Positions 22,687-31,544 of a stretch of DNA of 64,000 bases are shown one piece after another; within the stretch, counting starts at the first letter, position 1, and every line of letters begins with the position of its first letter. The stretch comes from a virus. Made by a program: the position numbers and the translations under genes. The notes below the pieces were generated by a model, which ran no database searches, was not told the origin of the DNA, and was given only the letters and a program-made list of their open reading frames with translations. The DNA lies in the IMG/VR virus record IMGVR_UViG_3300020207_000018, positions 1-64,000 of that record. One strand, given 5' to 3'.

Positions 22687-23526
22687 GTGAATATTTTTAT
22701 ATCAATTGCCTCGTTTATGGACCCACAACTTGAAGATACCATATCTTCATGTTTGGATAATGCTGACTCTAATAGAATTCATATTGCAGTATGTGATCAA
22801 TCAGAACAGTACAACGAAAACGTTGCAAAAATGGTCAAGTACTATAACTTCATGGACTGGCGTAGTGCTAGAGGTCCATGTTTCGCTAGACATCTAATTC
22901 AGAATCTTATAGAAGATGAACAGTGGTATCTACAGATAGATTCTCATACTAAATTTGAAGTAGGTTGGGATACTATTTTACTCGGTCAAATGAGTAATCT
23001 TCCACCTAATTCTATAATAACTGGTTATCCTAGAGATGTAAAAGACCTAGGTGTTAAAAGTAGTCACACACACGTTCTTAGAGTCGATAAGAACAATCTA
23101 TGGCAGTATGACACACATTTCAATACTCAAATCTCTGTTTCAGATACTCCAAACATTCATCAAGGTTATCTGTTATCAGCAGGCAATCTGTTCAGTAGTA
23201 CAGACTTCTGTAGAGATGTGCCATATGACCCTCACTTTTACTTTGAAGGAGAAGAACCCTCGTTAGCTCTCCGTGCATATTGTATGGGTTATGACATATA
23301 TCATGTACCTAATAACCCAATATTTCATGATTATAGAAAAAACATTAGACCACTACATTGGGAGAAACACCAAGATTGGGGTAGAATGAGAGATAGATCA
23401 ATGCAAAGATACAGTGATATCATTCACGGAAAGATCAAAGGAGTCTATGGGATAGGGTGGAAAAGATCGCTCAATGATTATAAGAACTTCTCTGGTATAG
23501 ATTACATCAATAAAACAATCGTATAA
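22687..23526 (+). CDS. GlcNAc-transferase-like glycosyltransferase (PF11397-type), plus strand
   Basis: The product is 279 aa from a GTG; the frame is closed just upstream by a TAG, and the N-terminus IFISIASFMDPQLEDTI fits the GlcNAc family. Family marks are AVCDQSEQY, SARGPCFARHLIQNL, the metal-binding D-S-H in YLQIDSHTKFEVGWD, and FYFEGEEPSLALRAYCMGYD. This family includes enzymes that add GlcNAc to hydroxyproline (Skp1 type). The gene is isolated: it is opposite in direction to all its neighbours, starts next to a microsatellite and ends at a terminator, like a moron gene. No Shine-Dalgarno sequence is obvious. Confidence 0.82.
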   Translation: MNIFISIASFMDPQLEDTISSCLDNADSNRIHIAVCDQSEQYNENVAKMVKYYNFMDWRSARGPCFARHLIQNLIEDEQWYLQIDSHTKFEVGWDTILLGQMSNLPPNSIITGYPRDVKDLGVKSSHTHVLRVDKNNLWQYDTHFNTQISVSDTPNIHQGYLLSAGNLFSSTDFCRDVPYDPHFYFEGEEPSLALRAYCMGYDIYHVPNNPIFHDYRKNIRPLHWEKHQDWGRMRDRSMQRYSDIIHGKIKGVYGIGWKRSLNDYKNFSGIDYINKTIV

Positions 23527-23528
23527 AA

Positions 23529-23552
23529 AAAGGGGTCTAAAAAGACCCCTTT
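23529..23552. terminator. Bidirectional rho-independent terminator
   Basis: AAAGGGGTC/GACCCCTTT stem with a six-base loop and A/T runs on both sides, between the convergent glycosyltransferase gene and gene 23. It can end transcripts in both directions. Confidence 0.88.
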
Positions 23553-23571
23553 AAAATTCAAAAAAGAATTA

Positions 23572-24876
23572 TTACAGAATGTTAGAAACTGCCATCTTTC
23601 TGAAGTACTGGTTGTTACCTCTACCACCTGAAACTGAACTCAATGGAGTTGAAGTTACGAATGGGTTAGGGATCATTCCATATCTGGTTTTGAAACCGAT
23701 TTTTGGTTGGAATGTATTCTCGCCAACTGCACGAACCATTTGTAAAGGTACGTATGGGCAATAGAATAGACCAGCGTCATAAGGATTTGAACCTCTGTAA
23801 CCAACTGTCATATAATCTGAACCAGCATATGGATCGATATAGACTTTAACTCTACCGTTAAGAAGACCAGCAAATGTGTTGCCTGTGTCGTCTACGTTTA
23901 AGTTTGTTGATAATGCAGGTGCGTAATCTAATACGCCTGCCATTGAAAGAGCAGATGCTACGTCTGAAGAACAAAGGATAAAGTTACCTTTTCCTCTTCT
24001 TGTGTCTTTAGCGATAACATTTGATTCTCTTTCGATTTGGAACAATAACCCTTTGAATTTCTCAACTGACCAACGACCATTTGCATCAACGTCTAAGTTG
24101 AATGTGCCTGGTGAAGCTGTTGCGGAAGCACCTGTTTTTGCTTGTAGGTTTACTTCTCTTACAACTTCTCTGTTGATTTCAGCAAGAATTTCAGCTGAAA
24201 GGATGTTTGCAAGTTCTGATTCTGCATCAAGACCGTGGATTGCTTTTAAGTCTTGTGCAAGTTCGAGTGTGTACTCGGCTTTAAGTGCTCTGGATACTGC
24301 TGTAACAGTTGCCTTTTCAATTGTGAAAGACATTTCGTTGAAAGCATTTGAGGCTGAATCGCCTAATGCTTCAGCAGAAGCTGTGCTCATACCTGAAGAT
24401 GTATCAGTTGCATATGCACCAGCGAAAGGATCGCCAGATGGATCTGAATCAACACCAGCAGAACTGTTAGGCCCAGCAGTTGCTGAGTTTGAAGTTCTTG
24501 CTTCGTTGAATAATGCTTCTGATTGACTTTCTCTTCCTGCGGAAGGATAGTCGGCATATCTTGCTTTCATAGCAAAGATAAGACCTGTTGGTCCTGTCAT
24601 TGGTTGAACACCGCAAATGTCGTATGCAACGAGATTTGGCATAGCTCTTCTTACTAGAGAAATTAGGATTGGGTCCCAATTTGAAATAGCTGAAGAACCA
24701 GTAGCATTTAAAGGTGCAACCTCGTCAAGTTGTGATCTTTCTTCTGAAAGAGCTTTCTCTTGGTTTTCGAGGATAACTGCTGTAACGGCTTTCTTGTAGT
24801 TGTCACCGATCTCTGGAAGATCGTTGTGTTCTAGAATAGGCTGCCACTTTTCTACTAAATTTTCTGATAAAAACAT
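23572..24876 (-). CDS. 23: Major capsid protein gp23
   Basis: The product is 434 aa (T4: 521; marine T4-like proteins are shorter). The pattern SNWDPILISLVRRAMPNLVA and YDICGVQPMTGPTGLIFAMK is diagnostic. The prohead propeptide probably ends after Glu52 (SQLDE-VAPLNATG), a gp21-type site with a hydrophobic residue two positions before the Glu. The C-terminal part (FFCPYVPLQM-like LFYCPYVPLQMVRAVGE, KIGFKTRYGMIPNPF) also matches. It lies at the end of the head operon, before the terminator. Confidence 0.97.
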   Translation of the reverse strand: MFLSENLVEKWQPILEHNDLPEIGDNYKKAVTAVILENQEKALSEERSQLDEVAPLNATGSSAISNWDPILISLVRRAMPNLVAYDICGVQPMTGPTGLIFAMKARYADYPSAGRESQSEALFNEARTSNSATAGPNSSAGVDSDPSGDPFAGAYATDTSSGMSTASAEALGDSASNAFNEMSFTIEKATVTAVSRALKAEYTLELAQDLKAIHGLDAESELANILSAEILAEINREVVREVNLQAKTGASATASPGTFNLDVDANGRWSVEKFKGLLFQIERESNVIAKDTRRGKGNFILCSSDVASALSMAGVLDYAPALSTNLNVDDTGNTFAGLLNGRVKVYIDPYAGSDYMTVGYRGSNPYDAGLFYCPYVPLQMVRAVGENTFQPKIGFKTRYGMIPNPFVTSTPLSSVSGGRGNNQYFRKMAVSNIL

Positions 24877-24899
24877 TTTAGTTTCCTGTTTCCTTTAAA

Positions 24900-26270
24900 T
24901 TAACCTAATGGTTTTAGTTTTGATATTGCAGTAGAATATCTGTTCATTGAAGGATCAAGAACTTTCTCTTCGCTAGTTGCGAATTCGCCAGTTCCTTCTT
25001 CAACTACAGTTTCTTCTGCGATAGTTCCGCCCTCTGAAGGAAAGTATGCTTCTTTTAACTCAGAAACTTTCTCTGCGAAATCTTCTGAATCTGTGAAGTC
25101 TACACCTTTTGAAAGTGAAACTAATTTCTCTTGCTGTGACTCAGACAAGTCTTTACAGGCTTCTCTGATCACTCCGTCTCTTTTAAGACTTTCGTTTTCC
25201 TCAACGATTTCCATATTTTTAGATACTTCAGCGTCAAGTTTATCTTCCATCTCATCGAGACGATTTGCGAGTTCATCAATAACGTTGTACTTATCTTCTG
25301 GTACTTCTACATAATGTTCAACGAACAATGTTTTAAGTCCTTCAATGAAGTTCTCGGTCATTTCTGATCTCAAACCTCTTTCAATTGCGAGTTCGTTTTC
25401 TTTTGTCCACTCTTCTGCACAATATGATAGATACTTATCAACTGCTTCTGCGAGGTCGCCTTTGACTTTTTCTACTGAGGTTTTTAATTCTTCTGAGTAC
25501 TGAGACTCAAGTTGTTCTTTAACTTCTTCAACTTTTGAAGATACAGCTGCTTTGAAGATTGTTCTAGCTTTCTCTTGATTCTCTTCTGATAGTTCAAGAG
25601 CTTCTGAGATTTTCTCTAGGTCGTCTTCTACTTCGATCTCAACTAATGAAGCTTCAAGTGCTGATGTTGACTCTTTGACTTCTTCTTCGTCTTCGTCTTC
25701 ATCTTTATTCTCTTCAACTTCTTTTTCGTCTTCGTCTTCTTTATCTTCTTCTTCTGTGAAGAATGCGTTGTAAGTTTCGTCTACTTCTTCCTCATCTTTT
25801 TTCTTCATGAGTTCAACGATTGATCTTGCGATCTCTGCTTTAGTCAAGGATTCATCAACGTCATCTTTTTCATCAGACATTTTACCGTACATTGCCTGAA
25901 GTTTTTCTTTATCCATATCTTTCATAGCGTTGACCATAGCCTTGATCATTTCCATTTTTGAAGGTTTCTCATCTTCTGAGTCTTCTTCTTCTGAAACTTT
26001 TTTCAACTTAGGTTGTGCATCAGGCTTTGATTCACCTTTTTGTTGTGCATCACCAGAAACTTCTTTAGTTCCTTTTTCTGCACTTTTAATGCTAGCAACT
26101 GCTTTGTCAACAGGATTTTCTTCAGGTTTGACGACTTCACCTTTGCCGCTTTCAATTTTTTCAGCATCGGATGAACCTTGCTTAACAGGTTTTTTGTCAC
26201 CGTCTACAGCTTTAGCGTTGGGCTGTTGACCCTCTTCAACTGTTTCTAGGTTATTTTCTAACTCTGCCAT
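24900..26270 (-). CDS. 22: Prohead scaffold protein gp22
   Basis: gp22 forms the internal core of the prohead and is degraded by gp21. The product is 456 aa, longer than T4 gp22 (269). It is extremely acidic and helical: an N-terminal Glu/Lys/Pro-rich part, a Glu/Asp cluster (EDKEDEDEKEVEENKDEDED) and a C-terminal coiled-coil region ending YSTAISKLKPLG. The added acidic N-terminal region is typical of the marine group. A ribosome site (AGGAG) and a late promoter precede it. Confidence 0.9.
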   Translation of the reverse strand: MAELENNLETVEEGQQPNAKAVDGDKKPVKQGSSDAEKIESGKGEVVKPEENPVDKAVASIKSAEKGTKEVSGDAQQKGESKPDAQPKLKKVSEEEDSEDEKPSKMEMIKAMVNAMKDMDKEKLQAMYGKMSDEKDDVDESLTKAEIARSIVELMKKKDEEEVDETYNAFFTEEEDKEDEDEKEVEENKDEDEDEEEVKESTSALEASLVEIEVEDDLEKISEALELSEENQEKARTIFKAAVSSKVEEVKEQLESQYSEELKTSVEKVKGDLAEAVDKYLSYCAEEWTKENELAIERGLRSEMTENFIEGLKTLFVEHYVEVPEDKYNVIDELANRLDEMEDKLDAEVSKNMEIVEENESLKRDGVIREACKDLSESQQEKLVSLSKGVDFTDSEDFAEKVSELKEAYFPSEGGTIAEETVVEEGTGEFATSEEKVLDPSMNRYSTAISKLKPLG

Positions 26271-26299
26271 TTTTTTCTCCTGTTTGAGTAATACTCTTT

Positions 26300-26307
26300 T
26301 ATTTATA
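26300..26307 (-). promoter_or_regulatory. Late promoter TATAAATA of gene 22
   Basis: A perfect octamer 30 bases before the ATG of gene 22; the leader carries a GGAG ribosome site. It probably drives the scaffold and capsid genes 22 and 23. Confidence 0.8.
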
Positions 26308-26309
26308 TA

Positions 26310-26963
26310 TTATAGGTTCTCAATGAACTTTTTCCATAGATTTAATTTGGTTTCCTCAAGTTTATTGCGCTTAGCAGTTCTGAGAGTATCTCTCATTTTG
26401 CCTGCATCCACTGCTTTAAGGATACCTGATTCATATATCCACTCTACTCCTTCCATGATGCCCTCTACGAAAGCCTCTGGAGCAGACGGATCTGCAACGA
26501 TATCAGCGGCTGTTGCCAACTGAAAATCATTCTTAACAACTTGTGCGCCACCTTTTTGTTCTAGTGAACCTAGACCTCTAGAGGATACTCCAAGTTTTGC
26601 ACCATCGTCAATCAAATTTCTCACAATCTGACCATTTGGTGTTGATAAAATTTTTGCTCGTCCCACATAATTATCACCGTCTGATTCTAATTTGGTGATA
26701 AGGTGAGATACTTTGTCTAAATTAATTGTTGGTCCATCTGGATGACCAAGTTCGCCGAATGCTCTGTCCTTTTCAACGAATTCTTTAACGTAACGATTTA
26801 CTTCTTTATCCATTACGTCTTTAGGATATATTCTACCGTTTCTGTTTTTAATCGCAGCTTGCATGAATATTCCCTCGATGAAGTAATCTTTTTTACCTTG
26901 CTCGTTCTCTTCAACGATAATTGGTGATACTCCGTAATCTACAAATTCAGATATTAGTTTCAT
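26310..26963 (-). CDS. 21: Prohead protease gp21
   Basis: gp21 is the serine protease that matures the prohead. The product is 217 aa (T4: 212). Family marks are AAIKNRNGRIYPKDV, the catalytic His region AFGELGHPDGP and the catalytic Ser in KLGVSSRGLGSL. The C-terminal MEGVEWIYESGILKAVDAGK follows. It lies between the core-protein gene and gene 22, as in T4, and overlaps the upstream gene by 17 bases. Confidence 0.96.
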   Translation of the reverse strand: MKLISEFVDYGVSPIIVEENEQGKKDYFIEGIFMQAAIKNRNGRIYPKDVMDKEVNRYVKEFVEKDRAFGELGHPDGPTINLDKVSHLITKLESDGDNYVGRAKILSTPNGQIVRNLIDDGAKLGVSSRGLGSLEQKGGAQVVKNDFQLATAADIVADPSAPEAFVEGIMEGVEWIYESGILKAVDAGKMRDTLRTAKRNKLEETKLNLWKKFIENL

Positions 26964-27249
26964 TTATAACTCCTAAAATTTCTTCTAATGAGATGTTTTC
27001 TTCACCCATTTGTAACATTACATTCTTAATATTCTTCATCTCTTTTTCGGCCTCTTTTACATTTTTATATGTGCCGATTTCTATATCATCCATATAAACA
27101 TGGATTTTTTTTCTTCTGTCTTCAGCGTATACGATGTTGACAGTTTTGCCTGAAACTTTTTGTGTTTCACGCTTAACTTCCTTTTGATCTTTAGGAAGTG
27201 TAAACTTCGCTTCGTTTAACTCAGCTGTTATCTGTGTCCAAGTTTTCAC
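26947..27249 (-). CDS. 68: Prohead core protein, gp68-like (100 aa)
   Basis: The product is 100 aa and mixed helix/strand (MKTWTQITAELNEAKFTLPK ... VYMDDIEIGTYKNVKEAEKE). The location between the small core gene and gene 21 is that of T4 gene 68, and the length is similar (T4: 141). The sequence match to gp68 is weak by eye, so the name rests on synteny. Confidence 0.65.
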   Translation of the reverse strand: MKTWTQITAELNEAKFTLPKDQKEVKRETQKVSGKTVNIVYAEDRRKKIHVYMDDIEIGTYKNVKEAEKEMKNIKNVMLQMGEENISLEEILGVINETNI

Positions 27250-27400
27250 TTTTGTTTACCCAATCGACCTGCATTTCGACACGTTTCATGTCTACTACGT
27301 CAGCAGCTTTTGCTTTAATACCATCAAAAATACTATCTTTAGCATCTTGTAGTTTACCTGCTTCAATTTGGTCTACTATTTTGTTTGCTATATCACTCAT
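27221..27400 (-). CDS. 67: Prohead core protein, gp67-like (59 aa)
   Basis: The ATG at 27400 lies just after the portal gene. The product is a small helical protein (MSDIANKIVDQIEAGKLQDA, then KDSIFDGIKAKAADVVDM). T4 gene 67, a small internal head protein, holds this position. It overlaps the next gene by 29 bases. Identity rests on synteny and size. Confidence 0.65.
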   Translation of the reverse strand: MSDIANKIVDQIEAGKLQDAKDSIFDGIKAKAADVVDMKRVEMQVDWVNKSENLDTDNS

Positions 27401-27403
27401 TTA

Positions 27404-28930
27404 TTAAAACCCCATGTCATCGTCTTCTCCGTCACCGTCAGCATCAATCTGTTGTTGCATGTTTTCGATGTCTTCATCTGACTGTTTTAAGAAGAACTTT
27501 TTAACATACTCTTTAGAGAAATATGAACCTACATATGACTCTGCTTGTGAGAGTAAGTCTAATCTTTCTTTAAATAACTCTTGCTCTTTTAACTCTGTAA
27601 AGTAGTTATCAGTAGCAAAGTCATAACGTATAAAATCTTTGACTTCGTCAAATTCATCGCTAGATACAATATTCTTAAGAATCAATTGTGTTCTTAATAG
27701 ATCAGTGAAGCATCTAGCAAACTTCACCTGAAGTCTATGTGTGAACTTGTTAAACTTAAGTTCATCTCTACTGATCTCTGAAGAACGGCCCATATTGAAG
27801 CCGTTATCTGATTCCATTCTGGAAACAGGTACATTCAGTGATCGATATAGTTTCTTTTTAAAGTATTCTATATCATCAATCTCTGAAAGATTCTGTCCAC
27901 CTGGTAATGTAGAGATTTCTGTACCTCTACCACCTTCTCTACGTGGTAACCAAAAGTCTTCCATCATCGACATGTGGCGTCTATCATCTTTGATTTCGCC
28001 TGTATCTGCATTATAAACAAGTTTGTTTCTGTACTTGTTCATAACATCGGCAAGATACTGTTCTGCCTTTGCCTTTGGAAGGTTACCTACATCGATGTAG
28101 AATATTCTTCTTTCAGGTGCTCTTGCAATTCTGTAAATTACTAGAGCGTCTTCTAACATTGCTAACTGATTAGCAGTTTTCAATGCCTTATGAAGATGTC
28201 CGATTACGATGTTCTGTGTGTAATCTAACATACCAGAAGTTGTATAACTTACTGCTTCTGGTGCAATTTTAAGAGTATTGCCTTCTGTTGCACTACCCTT
28301 GTCAAAACCTTTATCGTTGAAGACGTAAAACTCTTCAACCTTTTTAATGACCTCTACTTGGGTCTTTTTGTCTTTATCTTTTTCGACATTTCTGATCTTC
28401 TTAATTTTTAGAGGATCAACGTTTCTAATGTCGACCATGCCCGCTTGAGGACGTGAAGAATCTACTACTTTATGAAAGTAGATTCTACCATCGATGTACC
28501 ATTTTCTGAATAATTCATGAGAGTTCACATTGAACTTCATTAAAGATAAGATATGTTTAAACTCTAGTTGCATCTTCTTCTTGATGCTATCACTGAGCTC
28601 AACATCTTTGAGATCGAGAGACACTATCCTATCTTCAGTATCAGAAACAACACATTCGTTGACTATGTCTTCGATAGCTGCATCACATTCAGGTACTAGA
28701 GAAGTCTCTCTGTATCTGCGAATAAGAGCAACTTCATTCTTGATGCCGCCTTCCATATCAACGTAGGTGCCATATGCACCACCTGATATGAAGCCTGATT
28801 GCGAAGTTTGAATGACAGGTGTGCCGTCATCTTCCACTGGCGCAACGAAAGAAGGAGCTGACTTCTTCTCTACGTCTACTTCTCGTAACTCGTCTTTTTT
28901 ACGAGTTATTTCAAACCCAAATATTTCCAT
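27404..28930 (-). CDS. 20: Portal vertex protein gp20
   Basis: gp20 forms the dodecameric portal. The product is 508 aa (T4: 524). It begins MEIFGFEITRKKDEL, the usual marine portal start, and contains ETSLVPECDAAIEDIVNECV, YRIARAPERRIFYIDVGNLP, EDFWLPRREGGRGTEISTLP and RLQVKFARCFTDLLRTQLIL. No Shine-Dalgarno sequence precedes the ATG; a TATAAATA octamer ends six bases before it, which suggests a leaderless transcript. Confidence 0.97.
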   Translation of the reverse strand: MEIFGFEITRKKDELREVDVEKKSAPSFVAPVEDDGTPVIQTSQSGFISGGAYGTYVDMEGGIKNEVALIRRYRETSLVPECDAAIEDIVNECVVSDTEDRIVSLDLKDVELSDSIKKKMQLEFKHILSLMKFNVNSHELFRKWYIDGRIYFHKVVDSSRPQAGMVDIRNVDPLKIKKIRNVEKDKDKKTQVEVIKKVEEFYVFNDKGFDKGSATEGNTLKIAPEAVSYTTSGMLDYTQNIVIGHLHKALKTANQLAMLEDALVIYRIARAPERRIFYIDVGNLPKAKAEQYLADVMNKYRNKLVYNADTGEIKDDRRHMSMMEDFWLPRREGGRGTEISTLPGGQNLSEIDDIEYFKKKLYRSLNVPVSRMESDNGFNMGRSSEISRDELKFNKFTHRLQVKFARCFTDLLRTQLILKNIVSSDEFDEVKDFIRYDFATDNYFTELKEQELFKERLDLLSQAESYVGSYFSKEYVKKFFLKQSDEDIENMQQQIDADGDGEDDDMGF

Positions 28931-28936
28931 AATATG

Positions 28937-28944
28937 TATTTATA
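28937..28944 (-). promoter_or_regulatory. Late promoter TATAAATA abutting the gene 20 start
   Basis: A perfect octamer six bases before the portal ATG, with no ribosome site between. It overlaps the leftward end of a stem-loop (28942-28965). Confidence 0.7.
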
Positions 28945-28965
28945 TCGCCCTAAAAAGGGCGATAT
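28942..28965. other. Stem-loop between genes 19 and 20
   Basis: ATATCGCCCT/AGGGCGATAT, ten base pairs with a four-base loop. It lacks a T-run after it on the minus strand. It may end or stabilise the gene 19 message and shares bases with the late promoter. Confidence 0.7.
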
Positions 28966-28973
28966 TCAAAAAA

Positions 28974-29471
28974 TTAAACGACTCTTTCCCAGTGTGAGTA
29001 TTGGAATTCAACATCAAATGTCTCCAATGCATCGACTGTTTCGTAAGATAGGTCAATCGCACCAATATTGGTTGGGAACATGTTGAAGAATTCGTATCTT
29101 GCTAACACTGAATCGTCTTTGTTAAGTTGTTCGACAAATGCTCTGTCTACGAGGTAATCTAATGATGTGATACCTTCACCAGAATCTAAAGCTTGAATGT
29201 CTTGTTGCCAATTTTCAATAGCTGTTCTTGATGAAAACTCAATATCATTAATAATTGTAACAGTCCAAGGTTCGAATGTTCTATCTCCTGCGAGTTTAAG
29301 AACATGTCCTCTGAACTGTTGTTCAACTACACCTACTGTAGCAGCTGGGATTTGTGCAGCCTGACATAAGAATTCAATCTTATTGCCAGATCGTGGTATA
29401 AAAACTCTGAATCGGTTAGCTCTTGGCCCACCGCCGAGTAATTGTGCTTTAAATTGATCTATAGTTGCCAT
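28974..29471 (-). CDS. 19: Tail tube protein gp19
   Basis: gp19 builds the inner tail tube. The product is 165 aa (T4: 163). ANRFRVFIPRSGNKIEFLCQ, AAQIPAATVGVVEQQFRG, KLAGDRTFEPWTVTIINDIE and the ending DVEFQYSHWERV match the family closely. It lies after gene 18, the T4 order. Confidence 0.96.
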   Translation of the reverse strand: MATIDQFKAQLLGGGPRANRFRVFIPRSGNKIEFLCQAAQIPAATVGVVEQQFRGHVLKLAGDRTFEPWTVTIINDIEFSSRTAIENWQQDIQALDSGEGITSLDYLVDRAFVEQLNKDDSVLARYEFFNMFPTNIGAIDLSYETVDALETFDVEFQYSHWERVV

Positions 29472-29482
29472 TCTTTACTCCC

Positions 29483-31486
29483 TTAAACTGCTCCGTATAT
29501 TTCTTCGAACTCTACGCCACTTCTTGCAGCTACAAAGTTCAAGGTTATATAGTTGATTGACTTAGCAGGTTTCACAAAGATTGAACAAACAAATTCGTTT
29601 CTATCAATCACTGTGTCTGTGTTATTTGTTTCGTCACAAAGAACTGAGAAGTCTACTAAACCTCTTCTATTTTTAACGTCTCTTAAGAAAGGTTCTACCG
29701 CAGCTCTAAATTGTGCTCTTGTGAATGCATCGTTGAATTCAAAGAGTTGTGCTTTAGCAGCTGTTGCTATTGCTTTCTCTAATACTATGAACAATCTTCT
29801 AACGTTAATTCTGTCAAAGGCGCTTGGTACTGATAGTGCTGTTTTGTCACCGAATAGTACTGTACCTTGTCCAGCAAATGTTACGATTGGGTTGATTCTG
29901 TTTCTATACAGATCGTCTCTTGAGGATTGTGAAGGATTGAAAGCAAGTTTTGAAATACCAAGATACTGACCTCTATTAAATCCTGCTGGTGAGAACCATG
30001 GATCTTGTAGTAAATCTGATCTTGACATAACTCCTGCTGTGTGTCCACAACCTGGTACCCATACGTACTTGTCGTTAAATCTGTCATATTGATATACCCA
30101 TCCTGAGTCTATAACTGCATATGATGATGAAGTAATGCCTGCAAAGTCAGCAATAACGTTTGTTGCTTGAGTTGACTCTGAAGATACTCCAACTACAGAT
30201 GCTCTATCTGGTGAACAAACTACTAAACAATCTTTTCTTAATTCAGCAATGTTGATCGCTTCGTTAATTAAAGAATTTGAATGTACTTGAGCTGCCCCAC
30301 CGTCAATGTGCATAGCTGCGCTTTCATATACTCTGTTTGAACCTACGATTAGGAAAGAGATATCTACTGTTTCTGCATCAGCAAAGTGTGTGTTCCATGC
30401 TGAGGTTTTTTCTGCTACTGAGTTGTAATTACCGTCTGCACCACCTGATAGTGATGAATTCTCTGGTAATGCTGGTCTTAAGAAAGCAGTACCTACTGCT
30501 GTTGCAAGTGTTCTGTGTTCACTAGCTGTTGTCAACATTGCTGTTGAGTGACCTGACCAGTATATGTAATTTGAGTCTCTTGCTATTACGTCTCTGTAAT
30601 AGTTTGATGAACCTTGTGAATCTTTAGCGTCTGAGGCTAACGATACAAATCCAAAGGTTTCTAAAACTTCGTTTTTAGTTCCAGATATTACGCCATCTTC
30701 GTCTACGACTACTACGTGAATTTCATCGTTAGATGCACCTACTAGAGCAGCTGATGCTGAACTTCCTGGTGCTTTGTCGAATAGGTTATAAAATTCCCAA
30801 TATCTGTCAATATTTGTGTTGTCCAAAACGTCTTCTACCAAACCTGTACCTGATGGTTTGTTTATTGCTTCGATTGAAAGATCATTAATCGCAATAGCTG
30901 TCACTCTGTATAATTGTGAATGACTTGCAAATTTAATGATATCTCTAACTAAGAACGCTGAACCATCGTCAACTGCGATTGTTGAATCGCCTTTTGAATA
31001 GTTCAATGCGTTGTCTACAGCTGAGACTGCATCATTAAAATAAGCATTGCTAGATGCACATACTGAAACTTTAATTGAGTTTCCTAATGCACCTGCGTAT
31101 TTTGAGATCCATTTTCCGACTGTTGCTGATGATGAGCCGCTTTCAAATGAACCTTCATAATCACTTTCGTTCTTTAGAAGTGTTGCTGAGTTTCCTGCTT
31201 GGTTTGCACTAAAGAGACCAGAATTATTAATTCTAACCACTCTAAGAGCAGAACCGTATCGCAAAAATGAGTCTGCTGAGTAAAAATCTTCAGCCCCAGC
31301 GTCTGAGTCTGCTGGTTTGTAGAACTCATCAACTAACTGTTGTCCGCTTGAAACTGTCTTTACCTCATCAACAGGGCCCCATTGAAAAACACCAGCGAAT
31401 GCACCTACTGTAGAAGATACTGCTGGAACAACATTCGAAAGGTCAACTTCTCTGACCTGTACGCCTGGTGATACTTGAAATGCCAT
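29483..31486 (-). CDS. 18: Contractile tail sheath protein gp18
   Basis: gp18 forms the contractile sheath. The product is 667 aa (T4: 659). MAFQVSPGVQVREVDLSNVV is the standard start. The C-terminal domain has LTLNF-like YITLNFVAARSGVEFEEI and the central part RINPIVTFAGQGTVLFGDKT and NVRRLFIVLEKAI, all typical. A late promoter (31525-31532) and a GGAG ribosome site precede the ATG. Confidence 0.97.
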   Translation of the reverse strand: MAFQVSPGVQVREVDLSNVVPAVSSTVGAFAGVFQWGPVDEVKTVSSGQQLVDEFYKPADSDAGAEDFYSADSFLRYGSALRVVRINNSGLFSANQAGNSATLLKNESDYEGSFESGSSSATVGKWISKYAGALGNSIKVSVCASSNAYFNDAVSAVDNALNYSKGDSTIAVDDGSAFLVRDIIKFASHSQLYRVTAIAINDLSIEAINKPSGTGLVEDVLDNTNIDRYWEFYNLFDKAPGSSASAALVGASNDEIHVVVVDEDGVISGTKNEVLETFGFVSLASDAKDSQGSSNYYRDVIARDSNYIYWSGHSTAMLTTASEHRTLATAVGTAFLRPALPENSSLSGGADGNYNSVAEKTSAWNTHFADAETVDISFLIVGSNRVYESAAMHIDGGAAQVHSNSLINEAINIAELRKDCLVVCSPDRASVVGVSSESTQATNVIADFAGITSSSYAVIDSGWVYQYDRFNDKYVWVPGCGHTAGVMSRSDLLQDPWFSPAGFNRGQYLGISKLAFNPSQSSRDDLYRNRINPIVTFAGQGTVLFGDKTALSVPSAFDRINVRRLFIVLEKAIATAAKAQLFEFNDAFTRAQFRAAVEPFLRDVKNRRGLVDFSVLCDETNNTDTVIDRNEFVCSIFVKPAKSINYITLNFVAARSGVEFEEIYGAV

Positions 31487-31524
31487 ACTTTTCTCCTGTT
31501 AATGTAAAAAGTTGTTTACACTTT

Positions 31525-31532
31525 TATTTATA
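31525..31532 (-). promoter_or_regulatory. Late promoter TATAAATA of gene 18
   Basis: A perfect octamer 39 bases before the gene 18 ATG, with a normal leader carrying a ribosome site. It probably drives genes 18 and 19. Confidence 0.8.
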
Positions 31533-31544
31533 TTATTATGTACT

